Below, piece by piece: positions 16,024-24,076 of a DNA stretch of 45,588 nucleotides. The position numbers were made by a program, and so were the translations under genes. Source of the stretch: Ruminococcaceae bacterium UBA6413 (GTDB taxonomy: Bacteria > Bacillota > Clostridia > Oscillospirales > Ruminococcaceae); contig DJPL01000050.1 in assembly GCA_002437415.1 (NCBI GenBank), positions 44,946 to 90,533 of the forward strand. The letters run 5' to 3'. Under the pieces are notes generated by a model. That model saw only the letters and a list, made by a program, of their open reading frames with translations. It was not told the origin of the DNA and made no database searches. How positions within the stretch are numbered: position 1 is the first letter of the stretch; each line of letters begins with the position of its first letter.

Positions 16024-16092
16024 TATGTAAGGAGCGTGTAAGATTTTACACGGTGAAATTCTATGAAGTTTTGAAAAATAAGGAGAACAGAT

Positions 16093-17622
16093 ATGGCATA
16101 CATACTCGGTGTCGATATAGGAACGTCCGGTACAAAGACTGTACTTTTCAGCGAAGACGGTACACCCGTTGCATCGGCGCTTTATGATTATCCTCTTTAC
16201 ACTCCCTGCAACGGCTATGCCGAGCAGGAGCCCGCAGACTGGTGGAATGCCTGCGTAAACGGTATCCGTGACGTAGTTGCAAAGAGCGGAGTTCCCGCAG
16301 AGGAGATAAAGGGCGTAGGTCTTTCGGGTCAGATGCACGGTCTTGTTATGCTGGACAAGGATAATAAGGTAATAAGAAAGAGTATTATCTGGTGCGACCA
16401 GCGTACAGGCAAGGAAGTAGTTGAGATAACCGAAAAGGTAGGTCATGACAGACTTATCGCTATCACAGCCAACCCCGCTATCACAGGCTTTACAGCCGCT
16501 AAGATTATGTGGGTAAAGAACAACGAGCCCGAAAATTATGAGAAGTGCCGTCACATTCTGCTCCCCAAGGACTATATAAGATTTATGCTGACAGGCGAGT
16601 TTGCCACAGAGGTTTCAGACGCGTCAGGTATGCAGCTTCTTGATATCCCCGGCAGATGCTGGTCGGATGAAGTGCTGACAAAGCTCGGTATTGACAAGTC
16701 GCTTCTTGCCAAGGTTTACGAAAGCCCCGAGATAACAGGTACGATCACTAAGGCAGTGGCTCAGGCTACAGGTCTTAAGGAAGGCACGCCCGTAGTCGGC
16801 GGTGCAGGCGATAATGCGGCTGCCGCTGTCGGAACAGGCGTTGTTGAAGACGGTAAGGCTTTTACAACTATCGGTTCAAGCGGCGTTGTATTTGCACATA
16901 CTTCCGATATTTCAATCGACCCCAAGGGCAGAGTACATACTTTCTGCTGTGCAGTACCCGGTTGCTGGCACGTTATGGGTGTTACTCAGTCCGCAGGTCT
17001 TTCACTCAAGTGGTTCAGGGATAATTTTGCATGGAGCGAGATGGAAACAGCCGCTTCGATGGGCGTTGATCCCTACTACCTTATGGATAAGGAAGCCGAC
17101 AGTGTGCCGATAGGCGCAAACAGACTGCTCTATATGCCTTATCTCAACGGCGAGAGAACACCTCACCTCGACCCCAATGTAAGAGGCGCATTCGTAGGTC
17201 TGTCTACAATGCACAAGAAGAAGGATATGCTCAGAGCCGTTATGGAGGGCGTTTCATATTCACTGCGTGACTGCGTTGAGGTTATGCGTGAGATGAACAT
17301 CAATATTGATGATATGATGGCTTGCGGCGGCGGCGGAACATCTCCGCTGTGGCGTCAGATGCTTGCAGATCTGTACGCTTGCAATGTAAAGACTACAGCA
17401 AACAAGGAAGGTCCTGCGCTCGGCGTTGCACTTCTTGCGGCAGTAGGAGCAGGTATCTACAGCTCTGTTCCCGAGGCTTGCCGTGCAGTGATAAAGCCTG
17501 AAAAGATACAGGAGCCTATAGCAGAGAACAGTGCCAAGTACGAAAAGGTATATGCGCTTTACAAGAAGCTTTATCCCGCTATGAAGGCTAACTTCGACGA
17601 GCTGGCTTCACTTGACGTTTAA
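16093..17622 (+). CDS. xylB: Xylulokinase
   Basis: FGGY-family kinase, 509 residues, that phosphorylates D-xylulose to D-xylulose 5-phosphate for the pentose phosphate pathway. The N-terminal phosphate-binding motif is GVDIGTSGTK (6-15), the xylulokinase signature GLSGQMHG lies near residue 77, the catalytic Asp240 is in GGAGDNAAAAVG, and the C-terminal adenosine motif is CGGGGTSPLWRQM. Length and motifs match XylB rather than glycerol or ribulose kinases. Preceded by AAGGAG and a strong promoter with a palindrome. A transaldolase gene follows after 93 bp, forming a pentose-use unit that fits the upstream GH43 enzyme. No xylose isomerase is in the window. Confidence 0.94.
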   Translation: MAYILGVDIGTSGTKTVLFSEDGTPVASALYDYPLYTPCNGYAEQEPADWWNACVNGIRDVVAKSGVPAEEIKGVGLSGQMHGLVMLDKDNKVIRKSIIWCDQRTGKEVVEITEKVGHDRLIAITANPAITGFTAAKIMWVKNNEPENYEKCRHILLPKDYIRFMLTGEFATEVSDASGMQLLDIPGRCWSDEVLTKLGIDKSLLAKVYESPEITGTITKAVAQATGLKEGTPVVGGAGDNAAAAVGTGVVEDGKAFTTIGSSGVVFAHTSDISIDPKGRVHTFCCAVPGCWHVMGVTQSAGLSLKWFRDNFAWSEMETAASMGVDPYYLMDKEADSVPIGANRLLYMPYLNGERTPHLDPNVRGAFVGLSTMHKKKDMLRAVMEGVSYSLRDCVEVMREMNINIDDMMACGGGGTSPLWRQMLADLYACNVKTTANKEGPALGVALLAAVGAGIYSSVPEACRAVIKPEKIQEPIAENSAKYEKVYALYKKLYPAMKANFDELASLDV

Positions 17623-17715
17623 TGATATATTGTTTGTGACGGAAAGCGGCTTTGTGTGTTTGCCGCGATCCGTAGAAATATTATGTAAAATCCGGTTTTC
17701 CGGAAAGGAGTACTT

Positions 17716-18369
17716 ATGAAACTTTTTATCGACACAGCGAACGTTGATGACATCAGACGTGCCAATGATATGGGCATCATCTGCGGCGTTACAACAAACC
17801 CCTCTCTTATCGCAAAAGAGGGAAGAGATTTCAAGCAGGTAGTAAAGGAAATCACAGAGATCGTTGACGGACCTGTTTCCGCCGAGGTCATTTCACTTGA
17901 AGCTGATAAGATGGTAGAAGAGGCTCTTCCTCTCGCCGCTATCCACAAGAATATTGTTATAAAGCTCCCTATGTGCGAAGAGGGTCTTAAGGCATGCAAG
18001 CAGCTCACTGCAAAGGGCATCAAGACAAACGTAACTCTCGTATTCTCAGCCGCTCAGGCACTTCTTGCCGCAAGAGCAGGCGCTACATTCGTAAGCCCCT
18101 TCCTCGGCAGACTTGACGATATCGGCATGGAGGGTATGAACCTTATCGAAGAGATCGTTGATATCTTCAACGCACAGGGTATTGAAACAGAAATCATTGC
18201 CGCTTCTATCCGTAACCCCATGCACGTTACACAGGCGGCAAGACTTGGTTGTGATATCGCAACCGTTCCTATGAACGTTCTTCTCCAGATGCTTAAGCAC
18301 CCCCTTACCGACAACGGTATCGACAGATTCCTTAAGGACTGGGAAGGCTTCACTTCTAAGCAGAAGTAA
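17716..18369 (+). CDS. tal: Transaldolase (TalC/fructose-6-phosphate aldolase-like family)
   Basis: Small class I aldolase-fold enzyme of 217 residues, the short transaldolase subfamily common in Firmicutes. It would move a dihydroxyacetone unit between sugar phosphates in the non-oxidative pentose phosphate pathway. Motifs: KLFIDTANVDDIRRA at the N-terminus, GVTTNPSLIAKEG (24-36), Schiff-base Lys83 in NIVIKLPM, and the VSPFLGRLDDIG block. Preceded by GGAAAGGAG. Its place between xylB and glyA supports transaldolase rather than fructose-6-phosphate aldolase activity, though sequence alone does not separate the two with certainty. Confidence 0.92.
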   Translation: MKLFIDTANVDDIRRANDMGIICGVTTNPSLIAKEGRDFKQVVKEITEIVDGPVSAEVISLEADKMVEEALPLAAIHKNIVIKLPMCEEGLKACKQLTAKGIKTNVTLVFSAAQALLAARAGATFVSPFLGRLDDIGMEGMNLIEEIVDIFNAQGIETEIIAASIRNPMHVTQAARLGCDIATVPMNVLLQMLKHPLTDNGIDRFLKDWEGFTSKQK

Positions 18370-18419
18370 TCAGAGCCGCTCTGCGGAGTCGGCTTAAAAT
18401 AACCGAAAGGACAAATGAA

Positions 18420-19676
18420 ATGTACAGTAATTTAGTTGACACGATCGGCTTTCTCAAGGGTATAGATCCCGACGTTGCTGACGCGATGGACAAGGAGCTT
18501 GCCCGTCAGAAAAGAAATCTTGAGCTTATTGCAAGTGAGAACATAGTTTCTCCCGCTGTTATGGCGGCTATGGGAAGCGTTCTTACAAACAAGTACGCTG
18601 AGGGTTATCCCGGCAAGCGTTATTACGGCGGCTGTGAGGACGTTGATATAGTTGAGAATATCGCTATTGAGCGTGCGTGCAAGCTGTTCGGAGCAAAGTA
18701 TGCAAACGTACAGGCTCACTCAGGTGCTCAGGCAAATACAGCAGTTTATTTTGCGCTGCTTAACCCCGGTGATACGGTAATGGGTATGAGCCTTGCGCAC
18801 GGCGGACACCTGACACACGGTTCACCCGTAAATATCTCGGGCAAGTACTTCAACTTCGTACCTTACGGACTTGATGAGGAAACCGGCAGACTGAATTACG
18901 ACAATATACTTGCACTGGCAAAGGAGCATAAGCCTAAGCTTATCGTTGCGGGTGCCAGCGCATACCCCAGAGCGATCGACTTTGAAAAGCTTTCTGCTAT
19001 AGCTAAGGAAGTCGGAGCATATCTTATGGTGGATATGGCTCACATCGCAGGTCTTGTTGCAGGCGGTCAGCATATGTCGCCTGTGCCTTATGCAGATGTT
19101 GTAACAACTACTACGCACAAGACATTAAGAGGACCTCGCGGAGGACTTATCCTTACTAATGACGAAGAGCTGTCTAAGAAGATAAACAAGGCTATATTCC
19201 CCGGTATCCAGGGCGGACCTTTAATGCACGTTATCGCCGCAAAGGCAGTTTGCTTCGGCGAAGCGTTAAAGCCCGAGTTTACCGAATACGCAAAGCAGAT
19301 AGTAAAGAACGCCGCAGTTCTTGCCGATTCACTGCTCGAAAAGGGCTTCAACTTAGTAACGGGCGGTACAGACAACCACCTTATGCTTGTTGACCTCCAG
19401 CCTTTCAATATCACGGGTAAAGAGCTTGAAAAGAAGCTTGACGAGGTATATATCACAGTCAATAAGAACGCTATACCTAACGATCCTCAGAGCCCCTTCG
19501 TAACAAGCGGCGTGCGTATAGGCACACCTGCCGTTACAACAAGAGGCTTGAAGGAAGACGATATGAAGCAGATCGCACAGTGCATCTACCTTACGGCAAC
19601 CGATTTTGACAACAGTGCTGACAAGGTAAGAGAAACCGTTTCTGAGATCTGCAAGAAGTACCCGCTGTACGAATAA
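18420..19676 (+). CDS. glyA: Serine hydroxymethyltransferase
   Basis: PLP enzyme, 418 residues, interconverting serine and glycine with transfer of the one-carbon unit to tetrahydrofolate. Clear motifs: ELIASENIVSPAV (35-47), NKYAEGYPGKRYYGG, HSGAQAN, and the PLP-binding Lys234 in TTTHKTLRGPRGG. Length is normal for bacterial GlyA. It starts 50 bp after tal, with GAAAGGA upstream, so it may be read with the xylB-tal unit. A 10-bp inverted repeat follows the stop. Together with prs downstream it links one-carbon and nucleotide supply. Confidence 0.97.
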   Translation: MYSNLVDTIGFLKGIDPDVADAMDKELARQKRNLELIASENIVSPAVMAAMGSVLTNKYAEGYPGKRYYGGCEDVDIVENIAIERACKLFGAKYANVQAHSGAQANTAVYFALLNPGDTVMGMSLAHGGHLTHGSPVNISGKYFNFVPYGLDEETGRLNYDNILALAKEHKPKLIVAGASAYPRAIDFEKLSAIAKEVGAYLMVDMAHIAGLVAGGQHMSPVPYADVVTTTTHKTLRGPRGGLILTNDEELSKKINKAIFPGIQGGPLMHVIAAKAVCFGEALKPEFTEYAKQIVKNAAVLADSLLEKGFNLVTGGTDNHLMLVDLQPFNITGKELEKKLDEVYITVNKNAIPNDPQSPFVTSGVRIGTPAVTTRGLKEDDMKQIAQCIYLTATDFDNSADKVRETVSEICKKYPLYE

Positions 19677-19688
19677 TTTATATTTAAT

Positions 19689-19724
19689 CGAAAACGAGAG
19701 ATGTAAAACAGTCCCTCGTTTTCG
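19689..19724 (+). terminator. Hairpin after glyA
   Basis: Perfect 10-bp arms (CGAAAACGAG 19689-19698; CTCGTTTTCG 19715-19724), not followed by a clear T-run. Could be a weak terminator or an RNA-stability element before prs. Confidence 0.45.
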
Positions 19725-19762
19725 TGCTGTATAAAATGTTGAATATAGAAAGGAATTTATAA

Positions 19763-20911
19763 ATGACAGCATCAGCAAGAGACATTATTTTTAATCATTC
19801 CGAAAGAGTAGCTCCTCTCGGACTTATTGCGATCCCCGGTTCTGAGGATCTTGGTAAGAAGGTAAACGAGTACCTTGTAACATGGTCAAGAGAAGCCGGC
19901 TATGATTATGATAATTTCCTTATTGAGAACGAGTGCCCCAGATTTTCTTCCGGTGACGGTAAGGCTCTTATCAAGAACACCGTAAGAGGCTACGACCTTT
20001 ACATTATTGCCGATTTCGGCAACTACAGCCTTGAATACCCGCTTTTCGGCAGAATGAACCGTATGTCGCCCGACGACCACTTCCAGAACCTTAAGCGTAT
20101 CATACAGGCTATAGGCGGTAAGGCTCACCGTATCAGTGTAATAACTCCTATACTTTACGGCGGAAGACAGCACAGAAGAAACTACAGAGAGTCGCTTGAC
20201 TGCGCGGTAGCTCTTCAGGAGCTCCAGAACATGGGTGTTGAGAACATCATTGCGTTTGATGCGCACGACCCCAGAGTATGCAACGCGGTACCGCTTATGG
20301 GATTTGATAACATTATTCCCACATATCAGGTGCTGAAGGCACTGTTCAAGTATGTCAAGGACTTCAGAATGGATAAGGAACACTTCACGGTCGTAAGCCC
20401 CGATGAAGGCGCTCTTAACAGAAATATGTACTATTCATCTGTACTTGGTGTAGACCTTGGTATGTTCTATAAAAGACGTGACTACTCACAGGTAGTAAAC
20501 GGACGTAACCCCATTGTAGCTCACGAGTATCTTGGTAACTCGGTTGAGGGCAAGGACGTATTTATCGCCGATGATATCATTTCATCGGGCGAGTCTATGC
20601 TTGATATCGCTATTGAGCTCAAGAAGCGCAACGCAAAGAGAATTATCGCGTACGCAACATATCCTATCTTCACAAATGGTCTTGAGGCGTTTGATAAGGC
20701 TTATGCTGAGGGTAAGATTGACTATGTATTCGGTACGAACCTCTCTTACAGAACACCCGAGCTGCTCAGCAGAGAATGGTTCTGTGAGGTTGACGCGTCA
20801 AAGTATCTGTCATACCTCATTATGGCTCTTAACCACGATATGTCGATAAGCAAGGTAATTGATCCTCACCAGAAGATAAGCGCCCTGCTTGAAAAGCACA
20901 AGAACGACTGA
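19763..20911 (+). CDS. prs: Ribose-phosphate pyrophosphokinase (long-type PRPP synthetase)
   Basis: Makes PRPP from ribose 5-phosphate and ATP for purine, pyrimidine, His and Trp synthesis. At 382 residues it is longer than the classical 315-residue enzyme and belongs to a divergent form found in Clostridia. Visible: an N-terminal ribose-phosphate pyrophosphokinase-like half with RISVITPILYGGRQHRR (the flexible ATP loop and Arg-rich catalytic part), FDAHDPRVCNAVPL (metal-binding His/Asp), VVSPDEGALN, and the PRPP loop VFIADDIISSGESMLD. The extra length is in the N-terminal insert and a C-terminal helix. Preceded by AAAGGA; followed by a strong terminator. Confidence 0.9.
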   Translation: MTASARDIIFNHSERVAPLGLIAIPGSEDLGKKVNEYLVTWSREAGYDYDNFLIENECPRFSSGDGKALIKNTVRGYDLYIIADFGNYSLEYPLFGRMNRMSPDDHFQNLKRIIQAIGGKAHRISVITPILYGGRQHRRNYRESLDCAVALQELQNMGVENIIAFDAHDPRVCNAVPLMGFDNIIPTYQVLKALFKYVKDFRMDKEHFTVVSPDEGALNRNMYYSSVLGVDLGMFYKRRDYSQVVNGRNPIVAHEYLGNSVEGKDVFIADDIISSGESMLDIAIELKKRNAKRIIAYATYPIFTNGLEAFDKAYAEGKIDYVFGTNLSYRTPELLSREWFCEVDASKYLSYLIMALNHDMSISKVIDPHQKISALLEKHKND

Positions 20912-20931
20912 TAATATAAGATAATATTTCT

Positions 20932-20966
20932 GCCTCCGCTTTTTTGACAGGCGGAGGCTTGTTTTT
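20932..20966 (+). terminator. Rho-independent terminator after prs
   Basis: GCCTCCGC (20932-20939) and GCGGAGGC (20951-20958) followed by TTGTTTTT. Confidence 0.92.
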
Positions 20967-20980
20967 ACAGGAGATGAACT

Positions 20981-22234
20981 ATGCCGTTAGCAGACAGAAT
21001 ACGTCCGTCAACGCTTGACGAGGTTGTCGGACAAAGGCATATCTTAGCGCCCGGAAAGCCGCTTTACAATATCATCAGCAGGGGGAAGATACCCAATATG
21101 ATATTTTACGGTCCGTCGGGTGTAGGCAAGACCACTATTGCAAATATAATAGCGAAGAAAACGAGTATGAGCCTGTACAGGCTTAACGGTACACAGGCTT
21201 CGACATCTGATATAAAGGACGTAGTGGCGAACCTCGGCACATTTAGTGCGGCGGGCGGAATACTGCTGTTTCTTGACGAGATACAGTATCTTAACAAAAA
21301 ACAGCAGCAAACCTTGCTTGAGTATATTGAAAGCGGAGAAATAACGCTTATCGCTTCAACGACTGAAAATCCGTACTTTTATGTGTACAGCGCAATTCTG
21401 TCACGTTGTACGGTGTTTGAGTTCAAGCAGGTGACTGCCGAGGATATACTGCCGGCGGTTGAGCGTGCGTTCAGGCTTATGGGCGAAGAGATGAACACCC
21501 GGTTTACTCTCGAGGATGGTGTGGTAAAGCATATTGCTTACGGTTGTGGCGGAGATGTCAGAAAGGCGGCTAATACGGTTGAGCTTTGCTGTCTGTCGAG
21601 TGAAGATGATACGGTAACAATGGAAACGGCAAAGCTTCTCACTCAGAAGAGCAGTATGAATTACGACCGTGACGGTGATCAGCATTATGATATTCTGTCG
21701 GGGCTTCAGAAGTCGATACGCGGCTCGGACGAGAATGCGGCGCTTCACTATGCGGCACGACTGCTTGCGGCGGGGGATATTACTTCGCTTTGCAGGCGAC
21801 TGCTTGTTATAGCAAGTGAGGATATCGGACTTGCTTATCCTATGGCTGTGCCGATAGTGAAGGCTTGTGTTGACAGCGCGTTACAGCTGGGACTGCCGGA
21901 GGCGAGGATACCGCTTGCCGAGGCTGTAATTTTACTTGCCACCTCTCCTAAGTCGAACAGTGCATATCTCGGAATTGCCGCGGCACTACAGGATATTGAA
22001 GAAGGCAAGACGGGTGATATACCGCGACACTTACAAAATAAGCATTATGACGGTGAGGGTGATGTTGTAAAGGGTCAGCATTATCTTTATCCGCACGACT
22101 ATCCAAATCATTATGTTAAGCAGCAGTATCTGCCCGACCCTATCAAGGACAGAGTGTATTATACGTTCGGTGATAATAAATTTGAACAGCAGTCAAAAGC
22201 GTATTGGGATACGATAAAAGGTAAAAAGAAATAA
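20981..22234 (+). CDS. rarA: Replication-associated recombination protein A (RarA/MgsA)
   Basis: AAA+ ATPase of 417 residues, related to clamp loaders and RuvB, acting at stalled replication forks. Walker A GPSGVGKTT (44-52), Walker B LLFLDEIQYLNKKQQ, sensor 1 STTENP, the arginine-finger region SRC, and a C-terminal tetramerisation domain with SPKSNSAY and the family hallmark HLQNKHYDGEG. Read from just after the prs terminator, with an AGGAGATGAACT site. In several Firmicutes rarA lies close to the 6S RNA gene; here a structured RNA candidate is found about 800 bp downstream. Confidence 0.95.
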   Translation: MPLADRIRPSTLDEVVGQRHILAPGKPLYNIISRGKIPNMIFYGPSGVGKTTIANIIAKKTSMSLYRLNGTQASTSDIKDVVANLGTFSAAGGILLFLDEIQYLNKKQQQTLLEYIESGEITLIASTTENPYFYVYSAILSRCTVFEFKQVTAEDILPAVERAFRLMGEEMNTRFTLEDGVVKHIAYGCGGDVRKAANTVELCCLSSEDDTVTMETAKLLTQKSSMNYDRDGDQHYDILSGLQKSIRGSDENAALHYAARLLAAGDITSLCRRLLVIASEDIGLAYPMAVPIVKACVDSALQLGLPEARIPLAEAVILLATSPKSNSAYLGIAAALQDIEEGKTGDIPRHLQNKHYDGEGDVVKGQHYLYPHDYPNHYVKQQYLPDPIKDRVYYTFGDNKFEQQSKAYWDTIKGKKK

Positions 22235-22238
22235 GTTT

Positions 22239-22275
22239 AGCCTGACAGCGGTCATTTACTGTCAGGCTTGCTTTT
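22239..22275. terminator. Terminator between rarA and tauE-like genes
   Basis: Perfect 10-bp arms (AGCCTGACAG 22239-22248; CTGTCAGGCT 22259-22268) then TGCTTTTTTG on the plus strand. The stop codon of the convergent TauE-like gene lies in the loop. Confidence 0.9.
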
Positions 22276-22638
22276 TTGTTTACTTTTATCTTTCTTAGTG
22301 CCGCCAAACAACTGGGATATACCGATATACAGCAGGAATGCGGCAAACAGTTTTCTGAGGATCTCCACATCAAGAACACCTGCAACGATACTCCCGATAA
22401 CAGCGCAGGGAAGTCCGAGCATCAGATATTTGCCGACAAGCTTCAGATCTATCAGCTTGTTTTTGATATGAATGATAAGAGAGAGCAGTGCGATCGGCAG
22501 AAAGAACAGCAGGTTTATTCCCTGGGCTATATCCTGTGCGGTGCTTGTAAATACCGACAGATAAACAAGCAGTACAAATCCGCCGCCAAGCCCCATTGAA
22601 GCAGCGGCACCGGTTATAAGTCCTACCAATATATTCAT
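22252..22638 (-). CDS. TauE/SafE-family permease, second half-protein
   Basis: Integral membrane protein of 128 residues with about four hydrophobic helices (GLITGAAASMGLGGG, LLFFLPIALLSLIIHI, LMLGLPCAVIGSIVAGV, LFAAFLLYIGISQLF) and a basic tail. It corresponds to one half of a TauE/SafE (COG0730) transporter, a family that exports sulfite, sulfoacetate or related anions. The start at 22638 overlaps the stop of the first half (ATGA), a sign of translational coupling. Single-chain members have about 250 residues with two repeats, so the two halves probably form a heterodimer. Substrate unknown. Confidence 0.85.
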   Translation of the reverse strand: MNILVGLITGAAASMGLGGGFVLLVYLSVFTSTAQDIAQGINLLFFLPIALLSLIIHIKNKLIDLKLVGKYLMLGLPCAVIGSIVAGVLDVEILRKLFAAFLLYIGISQLFGGTKKDKSKQKSKPDSK

Positions 22639-22982
22639 ATAAGCATCCTCACAGCACCGGCTATTATCAGTACACCGAATATCTTTCTTATCAGCTTGTC
22701 GGGCATTTTCTTCAGCAGGACAGCTCCGAGCACAGCGCCTATAAGTCCATACGGAATGTAGTCCCACGCCGCCGCAAAATCAAGCTTTCCGTTTATAAGG
22801 TACACTACAGCCGTGACAAGGCTGAGAATAAATATCAGTGCAACTGATGACGCGTGAGCTTTTTTAGGCTCAATGCCGTTTTTCTCAAAGGCGGGTACTG
22901 CGACTGTTCCGCCGCCTGAGCCGAACAGACCGTTCAGAAAGCCGCAGACAGCACCGAAAATAAGTTCGATATATTTCTTCAT
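22635..22982 (-). CDS. TauE/SafE-family permease, first half-protein
   Basis: 115 residues with four predicted membrane helices and the TauE signature near the N-terminus (GAVCGFLNGLFGSGGG), followed by AHASSVALIFILSLVTAVVY and GLIGAVLGAVLL. The start ATG at 22982 has only a weak GGAAA site; a TTG at 23018 is possible but lies against the terminator of the upstream RNA. The gene ends in a 4-bp overlap with the second half. The structured RNA and its terminator end about 40 bp before this start, so expression may depend on read-through past that RNA. Confidence 0.85.
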   Translation of the reverse strand: MKKYIELIFGAVCGFLNGLFGSGGGTVAVPAFEKNGIEPKKAHASSVALIFILSLVTAVVYLINGKLDFAAAWDYIPYGLIGAVLGAVLLKKMPDKLIRKIFGVLIIAGAVRMLI

Positions 22983-23019
22983 ATCGGTAGTTTCCGCATT
23001 ATATGCGGGTTTATGCAAA

Positions 23020-23205
23020 ATGAAAAGCCGTATCGCGTTTAAACGATACGGCTGTTATTGTTAGGACCACCTTGCCGTGGTATGACGATGAAACCCGCAC
23101 ATAAAGTACGGTGGGTAACTTTCCCCCGAGTGTTTCACGCTCCCTTCGTCCGCAGGGCGGGAGGTCTGCAATCCGCAAACGGAAAGAAATCCCTATTAAA
23201 GAGTG
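23020..23205 (-). ncRNA. Structured RNA, candidate 6S RNA (or leader RNA of the TauE pair)
   Basis: About 185 nt with no ORF, a candidate promoter just upstream and an intrinsic terminator (arms 23026-23035 and 23044-23053) at its end. The 5' segment (UAGGGAUUUCUUUCCGU) pairs imperfectly with the 3' segment (ACGGCAAGGUGGUCCUA), giving a long closing stem, an asymmetric internal bubble, and inner stems such as CCCGC/GCGGG and a small apical hairpin with an AAA loop. That outline is what 6S RNA shows. Size, the neighbouring rarA gene and independent promoter support it. The alternative is a riboswitch-like leader for the TauE pair. No known riboswitch core (B12, TPP, FMN, SAM, c-di-GMP) was recognised. 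Confidence 0.5.
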
Positions 23206-23209
23206 TCGG

Positions 23210-23238
23210 ATCATATGAAATCATACTGAAGCGCACAA
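23210..23238 (-). promoter_or_regulatory. Promoter of the structured RNA
   Basis: TATGAT (23210-23215) with a weak -35 TTGTGC 17 bp upstream (23233-23238) on the minus strand. Confidence 0.45.
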
Positions 23239-23256
23239 GGCAGTGAATTAACTTAA

Positions 23257-23565
23257 TTATTCGTCTTCTTCGTCAAGCTCGTCAAAGACTTTGAAAAATT
23301 CCTTTGCAACACGGTCGTACTCTTTGTCGTCGTCGATCGTTGCAAGGTAAACTTCATCATTCTTGTTTATTTCTTTGAGGATCACATATACGTCGCTGTC
23401 GGCATTTTCGTCCTCTTCTTCGGGGATAACGGCACAATAGTTGCAACCGTCTACTTCGATTCTTCCGATAAGCTCAAAAGAAACGGTATCGCCGTTTTCG
23501 TCCTCAAGGTCTATGAACTCGGCAGTGTCTACGTCGTTTTCTGAGATGTTTTCGATTTCTGACAT
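23257..23565 (-). CDS. DUF1292 domain protein (YrzB-like)
   Basis: Very acidic 102-residue protein of unknown function. The DUF1292 core is visible: FIDLEDENGDTVSFELIG, then CAVIPEEEDENADSDVYVILK and a C-terminal DELDEEDE tail. In Firmicutes this family usually lies near alaS, yrzL and yrrK; here it stands alone. The start at 23565 follows AAGGAAGG. A strong promoter lies about 80 bp upstream. Confidence 0.88.
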   Translation of the reverse strand: MSEIENISENDVDTAEFIDLEDENGDTVSFELIGRIEVDGCNYCAVIPEEEDENADSDVYVILKEINKNDEVYLATIDDDKEYDRVAKEFFKVFDELDEEDE

Positions 23566-23643
23566 TCTGTATTCCTTCCTTTTCTGAGGACCTTTCCCGA
23601 ACATTATGTTTTTGCTCTTAAGACCTCTGTTCTTGTATTTATA

Positions 23644-23672
23644 ATTTTACACGAAACAGCAGGTGTTGTCAA
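23644..23672 (-). promoter_or_regulatory. Promoter of DUF1292 gene
   Basis: TTGACA (23667-23672), 17-bp spacer, TAAAAT (23644-23649) on the minus strand. Confidence 0.85.
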
Positions 23673-23849
23673 GAGGTATTTTATGATTTTTTCACAGTGT
23701 TATCCGTCCTGGCACAAATTGTCGCGAACTGTAAAATTTAAGTTATAAGTTTATATAAAACAGCCATATTCTGTGTAACTTGTGTAATTGTGTGAGTAAT
23801 ACACAAAACTGTGCTGTGCAATTTGTACAGTTTTTTGGTTAAAAAAGTG
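23673..23849. other. Gene-free AT-rich spacer
   Basis: Separates the divergent promoters of the DUF1292 gene and the large RNA. No ORF or terminator was seen. It contains repeated GTGTAA/TTGTGT words (23772-23805) without clear order. Confidence 0.4.
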
Positions 23850-23878
23850 TTGACTTATGGCTTTTTCTGTGGTATCAT
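23850..23878 (+). promoter_or_regulatory. Promoter of the large orphan RNA
   Basis: TTGACT (23850-23855), 17-bp spacer, TATCAT (23873-23878). Transcription would begin near 23885. Confidence 0.8.
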
Positions 23879-24019
23879 ATAGACAAGGAAAAAGAAAAGT
23901 TCCCCAGACAGAATAAAACATCTTGGTGCTGACTATTTAACATTATAAAGAGGGTTTTATTCAACACTATATACGAGTCGGAAGCGTATATAAATTCAGT
24001 CGGATAGGAGGCGAGTCCA

Positions 24020-24076
24020 ATGGGTCAAGAATTAAGTGAGTCACAGCAGTCTGTTGAGGCTCGCAGCATAAAGTAA
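24020..24076 (+). CDS. Possible 18-aa peptide inside the large RNA
   Basis: A perfect AGGAGG (24006-24011) lies 8 nt before an ATG that opens an 18-codon frame (MGQELSESQQSVEARSIK, then TAA). The spacing is ideal for translation. The same bases, however, form one arm of the central long-range helix, so the SD-like run may be structural. No family is recognised and the peptide has no membrane or Cys features. Confidence 0.25.
   Translation: MGQELSESQQSVEARSIK

Noticed and set aside
22639..22767. Upstream extension of the second TauE half-gene
   Set aside because: The extension is out-of-frame reading of the first half-gene; the ATGA overlap start fits the protein family.
23020..23205. Cobalamin, TPP, FMN, SAM or c-di-GMP riboswitch
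   Set aside because: None of the conserved core motifs of these classes could be found in the minus-strand RNA.
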